Translations under genes and position numbers: made by a program
The notes under the pieces: model-generated
The model's database searches: none
What the model was told of the DNA's origin: nothing
Seen by the model: the letters and a program-made list of their open reading frames with translations, nothing else
Shown here: positions 1 to 5,350 of the stretch, piece by piece
Layout of the letters: the number at the start of each line of letters is the position of its first letter
Position numbering within the stretch: the stretch's first letter is position 1
Source: a virus
Reading direction: 5' to 3' (one strand)
DNA length: 48,557 nucleotides
Virus record (IMG/VR): IMGVR_UViG_3300025101_000036
Location: 1 to 48,557 of that record

Positions 1-103
1 CACAACTGAAGATGAGAATGGAAATGAAATAAGAGAAGATATAACTGACTATGAAGCATATCAAATCTTTCAACTAATTAAAAACATTCGGGGGGAATCC
101 TAA
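1..103 (+). CDS. 3' end of a hypothetical protein (partial)
   Basis: An open frame enters the window and reads 33 residues from base 2 to a TAA stop at 101-103. The visible tail is acidic and hydrophilic and ends IKNIRGES. The stop overlaps the next start by one base (TAATG), which suggests translational coupling. No domain can be named from so short a fragment. The gene begins outside the window. Confidence 0.6.
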   Translation, partial: TTEDENGNEIREDITDYEAYQIFQLIKNIRGES

Positions 104-399
104 TGACTTACTTACAAGATCAGTACAACGAAATGCATCCAAAACCAAAAACAAAAGAAGAACAATTCCATGAATGGTTAAGTGAGTGTCCTATTAGCAT
201 CACAGACATTCAAGATAATAGTCTGGATGGATATGTAGGATATGCGGTTGACTTTGAGATTGTAGATAGTGAGGCAGAAAAAGTAGAACAGTGTGTTATA
301 GACACTAATGGTGACTATGCTGAGTGTGTTGATCGTATGGTTGATACAATGAATAGCAGTACACCCCCTGAAGTTTTCATTCCTAATTTCCATGACTAA
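103..399 (+). CDS. Hypothetical protein, 98 aa, acidic
   Basis: I do not recognise this protein. It is 98 residues, acidic, with two Cys (C29 in SECP and another in EQCVID) and no membrane segment or signal peptide. It starts with an ATG overlapping the upstream stop and is preceded by a strong purine-rich ribosome site (GGGGGGAA). Its 3' end overlaps the next start by 8 bases. It sits in a polycistronic run of very small genes typical of the early region of T4-like marine phages, whose products usually act on host metabolism or takeover. That role is inferred from context only. Confidence 0.7.
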   Translation: MTYLQDQYNEMHPKPKTKEEQFHEWLSECPISITDIQDNSLDGYVGYAVDFEIVDSEAEKVEQCVIDTNGDYAECVDRMVDTMNSSTPPEVFIPNFHD

Positions 400-583
400 G
401 AAACTAACTGAAGATGAGTATGACCTTGTAGTATGGTCACTTGAGCAAATGTGGTTAGACTTTGATCCACAATCCGAACAGGATGCTCATAATGCTATAT
501 CAAAGTTGAGAGAAATGACTGACTTTGTGCCAGTTGCAGAAGTGGCACACATACACCAGAAAAGAGATCTGGACTCGCTATAA
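392..583 (+). CDS. Hypothetical protein, 63 aa
   Basis: An unrecognised small acidic protein of 63 residues, predicted mostly helical (LTEDEYDLVVWSLEQMW followed by a short basic C-terminus). The ATG lies inside the end of the preceding gene (8-base overlap), so translation is probably coupled. No catalytic motif or membrane segment is visible. The function is unknown. It is kept as real because it continues the head-to-tail packing of the region without gaps. Confidence 0.6.
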   Translation: MTKKLTEDEYDLVVWSLEQMWLDFDPQSEQDAHNAISKLREMTDFVPVAEVAHIHQKRDLDSL

Positions 584-610
584 TAAAAGAGTAAACAAGG
601 GAACAACCCA

Positions 611-817
611 ATGAGACTTGCTTCTAAAGACGGTAATATGGTTGTTGACTTCAATCCTATCAAGGGTGACAACAACCAAGTATTGAAAACATTACGTTTT
701 CGTGGTGACACTCAAAGAGAATATCCTATTTCAAGGGATCACTTCTACTATCAGATTAGAGAGTATGTTCAGACTCACAAGTATGTAATCACTAACGACT
801 CTATGGAGGCAGTTTAA
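611..817 (+). CDS. Hypothetical protein, 68 aa
   Basis: An unrecognised 68-residue protein with alternating charged and hydrophobic residues and no membrane segment. An AAGGGA ribosome site lies about 9 bases before the ATG, after a short 27-base gap. The TAA stop overlaps the next ATG by one base (TAATG). It belongs to the same co-directional early-type gene run. No function can be assigned. Confidence 0.65.
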   Translation: MRLASKDGNMVVDFNPIKGDNNQVLKTLRFRGDTQREYPISRDHFYYQIREYVQTHKYVITNDSMEAV

Positions 818-990
818 TGACAGTTCAAGTATTCGACTCTGTAGACCTGTTAGTTCAGGTCTATGAAGATTACGTCACAAAACAGGGTTTACCCTTTGTT
901 TCTGCTGATGAACAGGACAAATCCGAACTTACCATTGAACAGGTAAGGTGGATTGAATCATTTGAAAACCTATGGGATCTTGCAACATGA
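817..990 (+). CDS. Hypothetical protein, 57 aa
   Basis: A 57-residue frame from ATG 817 to TGA 988-990. Its start overlaps the upstream TAA by one base and its stop overlaps the next ATG (ATGA), so it fits exactly between its neighbours. The product is acidic (VDLLVQVYEDYVTKQG near the N-terminus, WIESFENLWDLAT at the C-terminus) and probably helical. I do not recognise it. The chained overlaps are the main argument that it is a real gene. Confidence 0.6.
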   Translation: MTVQVFDSVDLLVQVYEDYVTKQGLPFVSADEQDKSELTIEQVRWIESFENLWDLAT

Positions 991-1259
991 ACACTTTTGA
1001 CTTAGATGAGTTTATTGATTATGTCTGGTCATTCTATGGTGAGCATGACGATACTCTTTATCCTATTCAGGGATTGACCAAAAAAGACATTTATGATGGT
1101 TATGTCATTTACCTTGATCGAATTGAGAAAGGTGACATTGAGTATTCACATTATTCATGGGGTGATGGAGATAGCGTAGATCGTGAGCATGTAAGAGACA
1201 TTATACTGGAGAATCCAAAATTTGATAACATTAATCGTTTTTCCCTTTTAAATCAATGA
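987..1259 (+). CDS. Hypothetical protein, 90 aa, conserved marine-phage type
   Basis: An acidic 90-residue protein. I take ATG 987, overlapping the upstream stop as ATGA, rather than the in-frame ATG at 972, which would overlap the previous gene by 19 bases. It has an aromatic N-terminal part (FIDYVWSFYGEHDD) and a C-terminal segment (GDGDSVDREHVRDIILE). The pairing of an FYG segment with DREhVRDIIL resembles a small conserved protein I recall from T4-like cyanophages; this is from memory and unverified. Function is unknown. The stop overlaps the next start. Confidence 0.7.
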   Translation: MNTFDLDEFIDYVWSFYGEHDDTLYPIQGLTKKDIYDGYVIYLDRIEKGDIEYSHYSWGDGDSVDREHVRDIILENPKFDNINRFSLLNQ

Positions 1260-1480
1260 ACACCCCTTCAAACCAAATCTTTGCCGACATTGACTTCTTA
1301 GTTGATATTATGGGCATGAACGCTGATGACTGTGATGAGATTCTAAGAGCATGTGAGGATCTTGGAGGCATTAGTGCAGAATACTTCTGTGAAGAGTTTG
1401 TATTCATTACAGAAGATCCTGATGATATTCCAAGACTACATGATGACAATTATCTTAAAATTAATTGGACATTAAAGTAA
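1256..1480 (+). CDS. Hypothetical protein, 74 aa, very acidic
   Basis: A 74-residue strongly acidic protein starting at an ATGA overlap with the upstream stop and ending in TAATG with the downstream gene. It contains three Cys (DDCDEIL, RACEDLGG, YFCEEF). They do not form a clear zinc-binding spacing. There is no membrane segment and no recognised family. It is part of the coupled early-type gene chain. Confidence 0.65.
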   Translation: MNTPSNQIFADIDFLVDIMGMNADDCDEILRACEDLGGISAEYFCEEFVFITEDPDDIPRLHDDNYLKINWTLK

Positions 1481-1704
1481 TGAAATTAGACACTACAGGA
1501 AGGGTCATTGGATCTTTCCTGATTGTGGTATCATATTTTGTTGTATTACATGTATCTGCTACCATAGGAGCATTAATGTATTTGGTATCAAACTTCATTA
1601 GCATACCATATTTTGTACGCACAAAAGGATGGGATGTAGTTGTTATGTTATCATTTCTAATTGTAATATCAATGACAAAATTACTACCTGTTGACATATT
1701 GTAA
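1480..1704 (+). CDS. Small integral membrane protein, 74 aa
   Basis: Start taken at ATG 1480, overlapping the upstream TAA. A TTG five codons earlier is possible but less likely. The protein has two or three hydrophobic stretches, roughly residues 10-45 (possibly two helices) and 54-72, separated by the basic linker YFVRTKGWD, as expected for a small inner-membrane protein. The family is unknown. It is the last gene before a strong promoter, whose -35 box lies inside the 3' end of this gene, so it probably closes a transcription unit. Confidence 0.65.
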   Translation: MKLDTTGRVIGSFLIVVSYFVVLHVSATIGALMYLVSNFISIPYFVRTKGWDVVVMLSFLIVISMTKLLPVDIL

Positions 1705-1719
1705 CATTTCCTGTATAAT
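1691..1719 (+). promoter_or_regulatory. Perfect sigma-70 promoter
   Basis: TTGACA at 1691-1696, a 17-base spacer, then TATAAT at 1714-1719, preceded by TG at -12/-13. This is an exact match to the bacterial housekeeping consensus with ideal spacing. It should fire early from host RNA polymerase and serve the genes from 1761 on. Confidence 0.9.
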
Positions 1720-1720
1720 G

Positions 1721-1728
1721 TATAAATA
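1721..1728 (+). promoter_or_regulatory. T4 late-type promoter box TATAAATA
   Basis: TATAAATA begins two bases after the sigma-70 -10 box. It is identical to the T4 late promoter consensus read by gp55-type sigma factors in T4-like phages. In AT-rich DNA an 8-mer can occur by chance, so a late start here is a possibility, not established. Confidence 0.4.
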
Positions 1729-1760
1729 TTAACTAACTGTTCTTAAGGGAGTCACTTGCC

Positions 1761-1979
1761 ATGAAAACCATAACATTAGAGAACGCAGAATTTGATCTGT
1801 TAACAAATCTATTAGTAGATCACTTAGAGGAAATAAGCGAGGATGAGTTTTTTCATTCCTCAACTCAGGATGAATGTGTAAACAACATGGAAGTGACTAA
1901 GAATACAATACGCTCAATGCATTGTGCATTAGAGGATGATATTGTATATACTGAACAGGACGCAGGTTGTACTCTGTAA
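1761..1979 (+). CDS. Hypothetical protein, 72 aa, acidic
   Basis: First gene after the consensus promoter, with an AAGGGAG ribosome site 9 bases before the ATG. The 72-residue product is acidic and likely helical (ENAEFDLLTNLLVDHLEEIS). Three Cys lie in the C-terminal half (DECVNN, MHCALE, AGCTL). Its TAA overlaps the next ATG by one base. No family is recognised. The strong promoter suggests abundant early expression. Confidence 0.7.
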   Translation: MKTITLENAEFDLLTNLLVDHLEEISEDEFFHSSTQDECVNNMEVTKNTIRSMHCALEDDIVYTEQDAGCTL

Positions 1980-2164
1980 TGAGTGATTCTGAGATAGCAG
2001 AATTTATTAAGACATTTAAATCCTTTATGGATCATGCATCCATAGAGGAACTTGCTTATATGCGTAGAGAAACAACACGCAAGTGTAATGAAACCTATTA
2101 TAAGCGTAGAGCAAAAGAAATGCAGGTTACTTATGATTATTACATGAAAGAGTTTGTATTATGA
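1979..2164 (+). CDS. Hypothetical protein, 61 aa
   Basis: Start taken at ATG 1979 (TAATG overlap) in preference to an in-frame TTG at 1967. The 61-residue product is helical and rich in charged residues. A basic central segment (RRETTRKCNETYYKRRAK) might contact nucleic acid, but no fold can be named. The stop overlaps the next start as ATGA. It is in the same operon as the preceding gene. Confidence 0.6.
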   Translation: MSDSEIAEFIKTFKSFMDHASIEELAYMRRETTRKCNETYYKRRAKEMQVTYDYYMKEFVL

Positions 2165-2325
2165 GATTGAATAGTCAAACTAAGATCATGCTTGCTCAGG
2201 AACATTTGGAGCATTTAAAAGATTTATTGGAAGATAATGCTGATGGTGCATTATTAACAGCATCAATCAGGGATATTAATATGATATTAGACAGACAATT
2301 AGAGAGGTTGAATAATAGAAAGTAG
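2161..2325 (+). CDS. Hypothetical helical protein, 54 aa
   Basis: A 54-residue frame from ATG 2161 (overlapping the upstream TGA) to TAG 2323-2325. The sequence has regular Leu/Ile spacing (EHLEHLKDLLED, then IRDINMILDRQLERL), consistent with two amphipathic helices or a short coiled coil. The function is unknown. A sigma-70-like promoter begins within its 3' end. Confidence 0.6.
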   Translation: MRLNSQTKIMLAQEHLEHLKDLLEDNADGALLTASIRDINMILDRQLERLNNRK

Positions 2326-2336
2326 TGTGGTATAAT
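2308..2336 (+). promoter_or_regulatory. Probable sigma-70 promoter
   Basis: TTGAAT (4 of 6 matches) at 2308-2313, a 17-base spacer, then a perfect TATAAT at 2331-2336. It lies 24 bases before the GTG start at 2360 and would give a short leader. Confidence 0.6.
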
Positions 2337-2359
2337 ATCAATTAAGTTATATTATTCAA

Positions 2360-2593
2360 GTGACTAAATCATTATACATAGTTGACTATTGGGTTCCCTT
2401 TCCACAATCAGAGTATGGTGGAATAGTAAACTTAATTGCGGATGATGACTCAGAAGCATTTGAGATACTAGCATCTGAAGAGGGATTCAATGAGGACTAC
2501 GTTGATCGTATCATGCCAAATGTAATTAAAGCAACTAAGTTGCCCTTACAGGATGAATATGAATCAGGTATTATAGAAGCATTTACTACTTAA
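2360..2593 (+). CDS. Hypothetical protein, 77 aa (GTG start)
   Basis: A 77-residue acidic protein read from GTG 2360; no ATG lies near the 5' end. The N-terminal part (KSLYIVDYWVPFPQSEYGG) is followed by VNLIADDDSEAFEIL and a helical acidic region. The start of a beta-strand followed by DDxxEAxEIL suggests a small alpha/beta fold, but I recognise no family. It is the first gene downstream of the promoter at 2308-2336. Confidence 0.6.
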   Translation: MTKSLYIVDYWVPFPQSEYGGIVNLIADDDSEAFEILASEEGFNEDYVDRIMPNVIKATKLPLQDEYESGIIEAFTT

Positions 2594-2597
2594 AACA

Positions 2598-2765
2598 ATG
2601 GCAGCAAAGTTATGGCGTGTAGAACAGAACTACACAAATGGATGGTTACTATTAGATGAGAAAGCAGTACATCTTACAAAGGCAGAAGCATCTCAGGTAT
2701 TAGAGAGAGCAATGGAACAGGGTACAAACCCAAGAGACTTAAGAGCAGTACCCGATAAACTATGA
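2598..2765 (+). CDS. Hypothetical protein, 55 aa
   Basis: A 55-residue frame from ATG 2598 to TGA 2763-2765, overlapping the next ATG (ATGA). The product begins MAAKLWRVEQNYTNGW and ends with a helical segment and RDLRAVPDKL. It is small, soluble and near neutral, with no motif recognised. The tight coupling to the oxygenase gene downstream supports it being real. Confidence 0.6.
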   Translation: MAAKLWRVEQNYTNGWLLLDEKAVHLTKAEASQVLERAMEQGTNPRDLRAVPDKL

Positions 2766-3307
2766 GTTTGACTGATCCTTACAGGGGTTTTGATGTTATA
2801 GGAGTCAATAAAGAATTACCTATATTCAGTACAATACCAAGAGATCATTATCATATTAATGCAAGGTTATTACCATTAATTGAAGAGTATCGAAAGGAAC
2901 ATAGTGAAAGTATAACAACTAATGTTGTATGTAATTGGAGAAGTGATTGGCATGTAGAAAGTGATAAAAGATTTAATTGGTTCAATGATTGGATCTTAAA
3001 TCATGTAGATTTCCTATGTAAGTATCATCTTCAAGAGAATAATATATCATTCAGTATTGCGAATGAATGGTTGATGATGTATGAGTCAGGTGATTATGCA
3101 AAGTATCACGATCATTTTCCCTTCTGCCTAAGTGTTATATACTATGTTGATTGTGATGAAAATGCTGCCCCTGTAGTATTTGAAAATCAATTAGAAGTAT
3201 TACCTGAGAATGGTAAGTTAATTATATTCCCTTCATCGGTTTCCCATGAGGTAAATCAAACAGAAGGTAAGAGAGTTGTAGTGTCCATGAATCTAAATCA
3301 GTATTAA
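2762..3307 (+). CDS. 2OG-Fe(II) oxygenase-like protein
   Basis: A 181-residue protein resembling the small phage 2OG-Fe(II) oxygenases (2OG-FeII_Oxy_5-like). These use iron and 2-oxoglutarate to hydroxylate a protein or small-molecule substrate. Seen in the sequence: a jelly-roll core with candidate metal ligands in YHDHFP (H116/H118) followed by the strand SVIYYVD, the segment KLIIFPSSVSHEV with the distal His H162, and GKRVVVSMN with R171, which would bind 2-oxoglutarate. The usual HxD Asp is replaced by an HDH arrangement, as in that subfamily. It is translationally coupled to the upstream gene. Such enzymes are frequent in marine T4-like phages; the substrate is unknown. Confidence 0.75.
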   Translation: MSLTDPYRGFDVIGVNKELPIFSTIPRDHYHINARLLPLIEEYRKEHSESITTNVVCNWRSDWHVESDKRFNWFNDWILNHVDFLCKYHLQENNISFSIANEWLMMYESGDYAKYHDHFPFCLSVIYYVDCDENAAPVVFENQLEVLPENGKLIIFPSSVSHEVNQTEGKRVVVSMNLNQY

Positions 3308-3309
3308 CA

Positions 3310-3681
3310 ATGTATGAACCACAAGTCGATGATTATGTTGTATGGACTAATAGTTTAGGACAAGTCCATGAAGGGTGGGTATATTTTAAGGGTGATCCTG
3401 TAAACAATGCGTTAAGGCGTAAGCAAGGGTGGAACCCAATATCACAGTATATCACTATAGAAATACACAGTTACCCGAAACCCGACAATGTTTATTCGTC
3501 AGGCAAATTTCATAGGCATAGGAATGTTCATTGTTTACTTCAATGTAATAGAGAGAACTGGGGAGAATTAGAATATATTAAGAATAGGAGAGGCATCTCC
3601 GAGGGGTGCAGCGAGGTTGCAACGCCAAATTCTGTAAGCATGTATAAGAGTCAAGAAGGACGGTATTCCGACCCCCAATAG
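3310..3681 (+). CDS. Conserved hypothetical protein, 123 aa
   Basis: A 123-residue protein starting two bases after the oxygenase stop. The N-terminal half (EPQVDDYVVWTNSLGQVHEGWVYF) looks like a small beta-barrel of SH3 type. The middle has a His/Arg/Cys-rich stretch (HRHRNVHCLLQC). The C-terminus has SEGCSEVATPNS and YKSQEGRY. I recall similar proteins in cyanophages without known function (memory only). The placement suggests co-transcription with the oxygenase. Confidence 0.65.
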   Translation: MYEPQVDDYVVWTNSLGQVHEGWVYFKGDPVNNALRRKQGWNPISQYITIEIHSYPKPDNVYSSGKFHRHRNVHCLLQCNRENWGELEYIKNRRGISEGCSEVATPNSVSMYKSQEGRYSDPQ

Positions 3682-3734
3682 TTTGAGAGGGTGTGCTATA
3701 GTATCTAAATATTAATGTAAACATTTATTAAGCA

Positions 3735-3845
3735 ATGGATTGGTTAATAACTTTAAAGATGGTTGCCATTATTCTGAGTGGGGTATCTGCATTTACTGTC
3801 ATGTACTTGGCAATGATGAGTTATATGATAGAGGATAATGGTTAA
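3735..3845 (+). CDS. Single-pass membrane peptide, 36 aa
   Basis: A 36-residue frame from ATG 3735 to TAA 3843-3845. Residues about 8-31 form one hydrophobic Met-rich helix (MVAIILSGVSAFTVMYLAMM) followed by the acidic tail IEDNG. The stop region overlaps the start of the next small gene (ATG 3838). Small membrane peptides of this kind are common in phage early regions and often act on the host envelope. No specific role is known. Confidence 0.5.
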   Translation: MDWLITLKMVAIILSGVSAFTVMYLAMMSYMIEDNG

Positions 3846-3960
3846 GGAAGAAGATAATGTAAAGGTGTTGACTAAAGAGGATAGAGAGTTATTAGCAGAC
3901 TTGACATCTACATTTGACTTAGGGACTGAGTGTATTATAGGAGAGGAGGACAATGCCTAG
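3838..3960 (+). CDS. Hypothetical acidic peptide, 40 aa
   Basis: A 40-residue frame from ATG 3838, overlapping the membrane peptide gene by 8 bases, to TAG 3958-3960, which overlaps the next ATG (3953). The product is highly acidic (VKEEDN, LTKEDRELLADL, IIGEED) and soluble. The family is unknown. The chain of three overlapping mini-genes (3735-4132) supports reality, but each is short. Confidence 0.45.
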   Translation: MVKEEDNVKVLTKEDRELLADLTSTFDLGTECIIGEEDNA

Positions 3961-4132
3961 TAAAGAGTATAAGGAGTGGTTACTTGAACAGAGTAAGAAT
4001 ATACTGAAAGCAAAGTACCCTGAAGGAGAGTACATTGACGAGTGTAGCAAAGAATGGGTTGAGAAATTCGTTACTACCAATGGGATTGTAAAATACTATT
4101 CAGCATATTTCATAGGAAAGAGTGTGGTATAG
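3953..4132 (+). CDS. Hypothetical protein, 59 aa
   Basis: A 59-residue frame from ATG 3953 to TAG 4130-4132. A GGAGAGGAGG ribosome site lies just upstream, within the preceding gene. The lysine-rich helical N-terminal part (KEYKEWLLEQSKNILKAK) is followed by a Tyr-rich C-terminal part. No known domain. It ends the run of overlapping small genes. Confidence 0.55.
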   Translation: MPSKEYKEWLLEQSKNILKAKYPEGEYIDECSKEWVEKFVTTNGIVKYYSAYFIGKSVV

Positions 4133-4157
4133 ATATATTACTGAGTAAGATAGAAAG

Positions 4158-4616
4158 ATGCCTACAGGTATTACAACGGATTGGAAAGTAGAACAATTAG
4201 CAGTCTTAAAGGACAATGGATTTGTTGAAGCAGTTCAGTATAATGTAACGTGTAATGAGTGGATTACTATAGAACCTGATCCAGCAATTTATGGTGGACA
4301 TACATTGAATTCTGATAAGACTTTAGATGCTAATCATACAGCACATACTAACCCATATACTGCACCAGCAGCAGTTAGTTCTAAGGATGAAATATTCAAG
4401 TCTCAGACATACACAGGTAACATAGAGTTTGCTTATAATACACCTGAAATAGCGTATGATAATTTGACAGAATCGAAGGTACTTGAATGGGTCAAAAGTG
4501 GGTTGGGAACGACAGAGTGTGAACGTATTGAGAGTAGTCTAAGACCTGATATAACACAGTACGTTACTGACCCTGTAAGACTTGCAAAGCAGGGTGATTC
4601 ATTACCTTGGAATTAA
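4158..4616 (+). CDS. Conserved hypothetical protein, 152 aa
   Basis: A soluble 152-residue protein. The N-terminal half is beta-rich with aromatic residues (VEQLAVLKDNGFVEAVQYNVTC). The C-terminal part has LTESKVLEWVKSGLG followed by a short helix and ends DSLPWN. A C-terminal 'vleWVksgLG' helix is something I remember from small cyanophage proteins of unknown function (unverified). It is the last gene before the 700-base regulatory block. Confidence 0.6.
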   Translation: MPTGITTDWKVEQLAVLKDNGFVEAVQYNVTCNEWITIEPDPAIYGGHTLNSDKTLDANHTAHTNPYTAPAAVSSKDEIFKSQTYTGNIEFAYNTPEIAYDNLTESKVLEWVKSGLGTTECERIESSLRPDITQYVTDPVRLAKQGDSLPWN

Positions 4617-4671
4617 GAGAAACTGTATTGGTTGATACAATAATTAATTAAAATAAGGTTTTAAATACCTT

Positions 4672-4679
4672 TATAAATA
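4672..4679 (+). promoter_or_regulatory. T4 late-type promoter box TATAAATA
   Basis: An exact TATAAATA 56 bases after the preceding stop. Transcription from it would run into the regulatory block rather than into an obvious late gene. It could be a chance match in AT-rich DNA. An odd palindrome, AAGGATA-G-TATCCTT (4696-4710), sits about 17-31 bases downstream. Confidence 0.3.
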
Positions 4680-4740
4680 TATTTCTGTGTTTTATAAGGA
4701 TAGTATCCTTGAGTATCCATTTGTAATCCTCTGAGGTGTT

Positions 4741-4842
4741 GTGGACTTAGCGAGCGTACCATGCAGAGGGCGTTTCGTCAACCCACAAGGCGAAAATTTC
4801 TGGAAATCAGGACATAAAAAGTCATCGAGATCTTCGTGTTGA
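4741..4842 (+). CDS. Possible small protein, 33 aa (GTG start)
   Basis: A 33-residue frame from GTG 4741 to TGA 4840-4842, preceded by GAGG four bases upstream. The predicted peptide has CRGRF, NPQGENFWKSG and HKKSSRSSC. It is basic and more protein-like than expected from chance. A second overlapping frame from ATG 4761 (begins MQRAFRQPTRRKFLEIR) is equally short, so the coding assignment is uncertain. This segment is clearly more GC-rich than the flanks. The stop lies inside the -35 region of the downstream promoter. Confidence 0.25.
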   Translation: MDLASVPCRGRFVNPQGENFWKSGHKKSSRSSC

Positions 4843-4930
4843 CTTCGTGTCTTATTCGTGTTATAATCTAGTCGAGATCTGTTCGAGATCTTCGTGTTTG
4901 CTCAACTAGATTTTCGTGTTACATTCGTGT
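4833..4930 (+). repeat. TTCGTGT repeats, mostly 11-bp spaced
   Basis: Six copies of TTCGTGT start at 4833, 4844, 4855, 4891, 4913 and 4924. The first three are exactly 11 bp apart. The last three are offset by 22 and 11 bp. Copies 1 and 6 run directly into the -35 boxes of the two promoters (TTCGTGTTGAC). Copy 3 runs directly into a -10 box (TTCGTGTTATAAT). The regular spacing puts copies on the same helix face, as expected for binding sites of a regulator. Confidence 0.75.
4839..4867 (+). promoter_or_regulatory. Strong sigma-70 promoter P1
   Basis: TTGACT (5 of 6) at 4839-4844, a 17-base spacer, then a perfect TATAAT at 4862-4867. It lies among the TTCGTGT repeats. Its -10 box overlaps an inverted copy of the operator-like sequence (4866-4878). 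Confidence 0.75.
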
Positions 4931-4993
4931 TGACAATCTCGACTAGATCTGCTATAATATTCATATAACATCAAATGAATCTCGACTAGATCT
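4866..4993 (+). promoter_or_regulatory. Operator-like repeats (ATCTCGACTAGATCT)
   Basis: The 15-mer ATCTCGACTAGATCT occurs identically at 4936-4950, inside the P2 spacer, and at 4979-4993, immediately before the ATG at 4995. Their spacing is 43 bp, about four helical turns. A 13-base inverted copy (ATCTAGTCGAGAT) lies at 4866-4878 over the -10 box of P1. The site has ATCT-N5-AGAT dyad arms. The placement at the polymerase-binding sites of two promoters suggests repressor binding; no binding protein is identified. Confidence 0.6.
4930..4958 (+). promoter_or_regulatory. Perfect sigma-70 promoter P2
   Basis: TTGACA at 4930-4935, a 17-base spacer, then TATAAT at 4953-4958: an exact consensus. 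Positions 4936-4950 of the spacer are one copy of the operator-like 15-mer. Transcription would start near 4965 and read the 42-codon ORF at 4995. Confidence 0.9.
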
Positions 4994-4994
4994 C

Positions 4995-5123
4995 ATGCAT
5001 ACAGAAACAGAACTAGATTCTCATCTAGACGAGATCTACGCATCATCATATGATGATCTAGATGACGCATATGCACGTCTCGATGTATCATATGAGGCAC
5101 TAGCATATAAGCACTATGCATAA
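4995..5123 (+). CDS. Small acidic protein, 42 aa
   Basis: A 42-residue frame from ATG 4995 to TAA 5121-5123, the first ORF downstream of the perfect promoter P2. The product is acidic (11 Asp/Glu against one Arg and one Lys), with a Tyr/Asp-rich segment SSYDDLDDAYARLDVSYEAL that could form an amphipathic helix. I do not recognise a family. An acidic peptide made at high level early could mimic DNA or bind host polymerase, but that is speculation. Its coding DNA contains a perfect 16-bp palindrome (5042-5057). The start is preceded by an operator-like repeat rather than a clear ribosome site. Confidence 0.5.
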   Translation: MHTETELDSHLDEIYASSYDDLDDAYARLDVSYEALAYKHYA

Positions 5124-5325
5124 TCATATGTTACACATATTATAGCATGTGCACTTTATGATGTGGCACAGCATGTGACAGTATGTGAACTGGCACATAT
5201 GGCATGACACTATGAGATGTGGCATAGGATGTGCCACTTGAGAAACTGTATTATACATCGGAATGTGCCGATTTGTCAAGCGTCCTTGTGACAGTTTGAG
5301 AAGTGGCACATAGGCATTAATATTT
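5124..5325 (+). other. Hairpin- and repeat-rich non-coding stretch
   Basis: No convincing gene. The stretch is packed with variants of TGGCACA (5164, 5191, 5304) and TGTGACA (5174, 5287), plus inverted TGTGCCA (5230). Short inverted repeats include GTGGCA/TGCCAC with a 7-base loop (5219-5237) and ATCGG/CCGAT with a 6-base loop (5257-5272). It could be a structured 3' untranslated region or a small RNA transcribed from P2, or a protein-binding array. TGGCACA-type words also occur after the stops at 5768 and 7387. Confidence 0.4.
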
Positions 5326-5350
5326 GTGACTAATAATAATTCATCGCAGG

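Noticed and set aside
972-1259. Upstream ATG at 972 for the 90-residue protein
   Set aside because: It would overlap the preceding gene by 19 bases. ATG 987 gives the ATGA overlap seen repeatedly in this region.
4739-4788. tRNA-like or ncRNA fold from a TTGTGG/CCACAA pair
   Set aside because: Only a 6-bp closing stem around 38 bases, with no cloverleaf, no anticodon arm and no T-loop consensus. No tRNA gene could be supported anywhere in the window.
4833-4930. CRISPR array
   Set aside because: The repeats are only 7 bases long with 4-bp to 29-bp gaps, and no cas gene is nearby. Promoter-linked iterons explain them better.
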